Shown here: in pieces, positions 62,894-64,000 of the stretch
Layout: each line of letters begins with the position of its first letter
How positions within the stretch are numbered: position 1 is the stretch's first letter
Assembly (NCBI GenBank): GCA_008921705.1
Contig: VFFE01009204.1
Coordinates: 1,673,086-1,737,085, forward strand
Length of the DNA stretch: 64,000 nucleotides
Direction: 5' to 3'
Source of the DNA: Burhinus oedicnemus
Lineage: Eukaryota > Chordata > Aves > Charadriiformes > Burhinidae
The notes under the pieces: model-generated
Databases searched by the model: none
Told to the model about the DNA's origin: nothing
What the model saw: only the letters and a program-made list of their open reading frames with translations
Position numbers and translations under genes: made by a program

Positions 62894-63240
62894 ATGCAAG
62901 AAAATACCTTAATGATATATTATGCATGTTTAGATTAATAAAAATCTTAAATGGGAGCACTGGAAAGTTTGTTTAGACAACACAGACAGGAATTATTAAT
63001 TATTTCTTACTGTTAATCATTCTATATTAATTAAGTCTCAATTACAGGATATCTGATGTATGATTGCAAAAGTAAGCTGTCCATAAAGAACAACTTTCTG
63101 ATAGAGTTAGAGCTCTCAATACTTTCATTTTAATGTCAATATCTCAATACTTTAGAGAGGGTGACTTCTGATAATTATGGCACATGTAGCTTTGACTGCT
63201 GAAGATTTAAAAAATTGCTACACAGGAGCATATAAACAGC

Positions 63241-64000
63241 TGAACTGCCTTCTACAGGCAGCTGAGAGCCGCCTCACAATCACAGGCCTTGGTTCTCATG
63301 GGGGACTTCAGTCACCCTGGTATCTGCTGGGAAGCCTACACAGCCAGGCAGGTACAGTCCAGGAGGTTCCTCCAGTGTCCTGATGATAACTTTTTGACTC
63401 AGGTGGTGGAGGAACCAACAAGGAGAGGTGTGCTACTGGACCTAGTACTGAAAAAAAAAGAGGGACTGGTGGAGGACGTTAAGGTTGGGGGCAGCCTCAG
63501 CTGTAGTGATCATGAGAAGACAGAGTTCAGGATTATGTGCAGTAGGCATAAAACAACAAGTAGGGTTGCAACCTTGGACTTCAGGAGGGCTAACTTTGAT
63601 CTCTTCAAGAAACTGCTTGGAGAAATCCCATGGGTTAGGGCTCTAGAGGGTAGGGGGGCTCAAGAGAGCTGGTTGATATTCAAGTATCGCTTCCTCCAAG
63701 CTCAGGATCGGTACATCCCTAAGAGCAAGAAATCAGGCAAGGGAAGCAGGAGACCTGCATGGTTGAGCAGGGAGCTTCTGAAAAAGCTCAAGTGGAAGCA
63801 GGCAGTTTACAGTACATGGAAGAAGGGACTGACCACTTGGGAAGATTACAAGAATGCTGCCAGAGCATGCAGGGATGAAACGAGGAAAGCCAAGGCCTCC
63901 TTGGAATTAAACCTGGCAAGGGATGTCAAGGTCAACAGGAAGGGTTTTCTTCAAGTACATTGGAGGCAAAAGGAAAACTAGAGAAAATGTGGGCCCGCTA
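63241..64000 (+). mobile_element. CR1 LINE, best-preserved copy, runs off the right edge
   Basis: CR1 similarity starts abruptly at about 63241 inside the endonuclease domain (FYRQLRAASQSQALVLMGDF), so the element is 5'-truncated. It continues to the last base of the window, where the RENVGPL block of the linker is reached in the family order. Reverse transcriptase and 3' UTR should lie beyond 64000. The sequence is far less decayed than the copy at 29975-31275, which points to a younger insertion. The orientation is plus. No target-site duplication can be checked because the right end is missing. Confidence 0.95.
63244..63981 (+). pseudogene. CR1 ORF2 endonuclease C-terminal part and linker, truncated
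   Basis: ORF2 of CR1 encodes an apurinic-like endonuclease (EEP fold) that nicks target DNA, followed by a reverse transcriptase. A stop at 63241-63243 precedes the open frame. From 63289 the frame shows GDFSHPGICW, where the catalytic Asp of the GD(F/W)N motif is present but the usual Asn is Ser. It then shows VEEPTRRGVLLDLVL and SCSDHE at 63499-63516, the SDH motif with the catalytic His. The linker carries GEIPWVRALEGRGAQESWLI, then RRPAWLSRELL and LARDVK. One extra base at about 63946-63949 shifts the frame, giving a stop at 63979-63981, while family-like residues (KRKTRENVGPL) continue in the next frame to 64000. The first part of the endonuclease is missing, so the protein is not functional. 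Confidence 0.93.

Larger units (their letters stand above)
60931..63240. other. Single-copy AT-rich DNA, no gene seen
   Basis: The frames are short and unlike any known protein. A purine-rich stretch lies at about 61655-61718, palindromes at 61875-61904 and an AATC microsatellite at 62879-62893. Confidence 0.65.

Overview
This window looks like bird nuclear DNA. It is AT-rich and CpG-depleted. It carries several fragments of CR1, the non-LTR retrotransposon typical of sauropsids, including 3' ends that finish in ATTCTATGA-type octamers. It also carries a long terminal repeat of a retroviral family that I know from avian genomes. The species cannot be told from the sequence. I found no cellular protein-coding exon that I can support, no rRNA, no recognisable tRNA and no CRISPR. 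The best reading is a gene desert or the inside of a very large intron on a macrochromosome.

Layout. 1-3.6 kb: single-copy AT-rich DNA. 3.6-5.2 kb: three head-to-tail, heavily decayed CR1 3' fragments. 6.8-7.0 kb: a possible LTR remnant. 11.87-12.15 kb and 14.43-14.61 kb: two short, clean CR1 3' tails. 14.6-30 kb: single-copy DNA with isolated GC-rich islets near 15, 18.8 and 25 kb. 29.98-31.28 kb: a long, broken CR1 on the minus strand that keeps remnants of the endonuclease-RT linker, the reverse transcriptase and the 3' UTR. 31.3-49.7 kb: mostly single-copy DNA with a strong G-quadruplex motif (35.7 kb), a small CpG cluster (37.0 kb), two spaced motif repeats (33.6 and 40.6 kb), one CR1 tail (41.95 kb) and a possible MIR-like scrap (44.4 kb). 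49.73-50.60 kb: a solo LTR on the minus strand with a near-perfect 5-bp target duplication and an internal degenerate tandem array. 50.6-63.2 kb: single-copy DNA with a polypurine tract (53.6 kb), a short but dense CpG island (60.7-60.9 kb) and palindromic sites (61.9 kb). 63.24 kb to the right edge: the best-preserved CR1, in the endonuclease/linker part of ORF2, running off the window.

The only protein-coding signal is therefore transposon-derived. No genes here form a pathway. The non-repeat DNA may hold regulatory elements. The best candidates visible by eye are the CpG island at 60.7 kb, the CpG cluster at 37.0 kb, the spaced motif pairs and the palindromes, but none can be confirmed without cross-species alignment.
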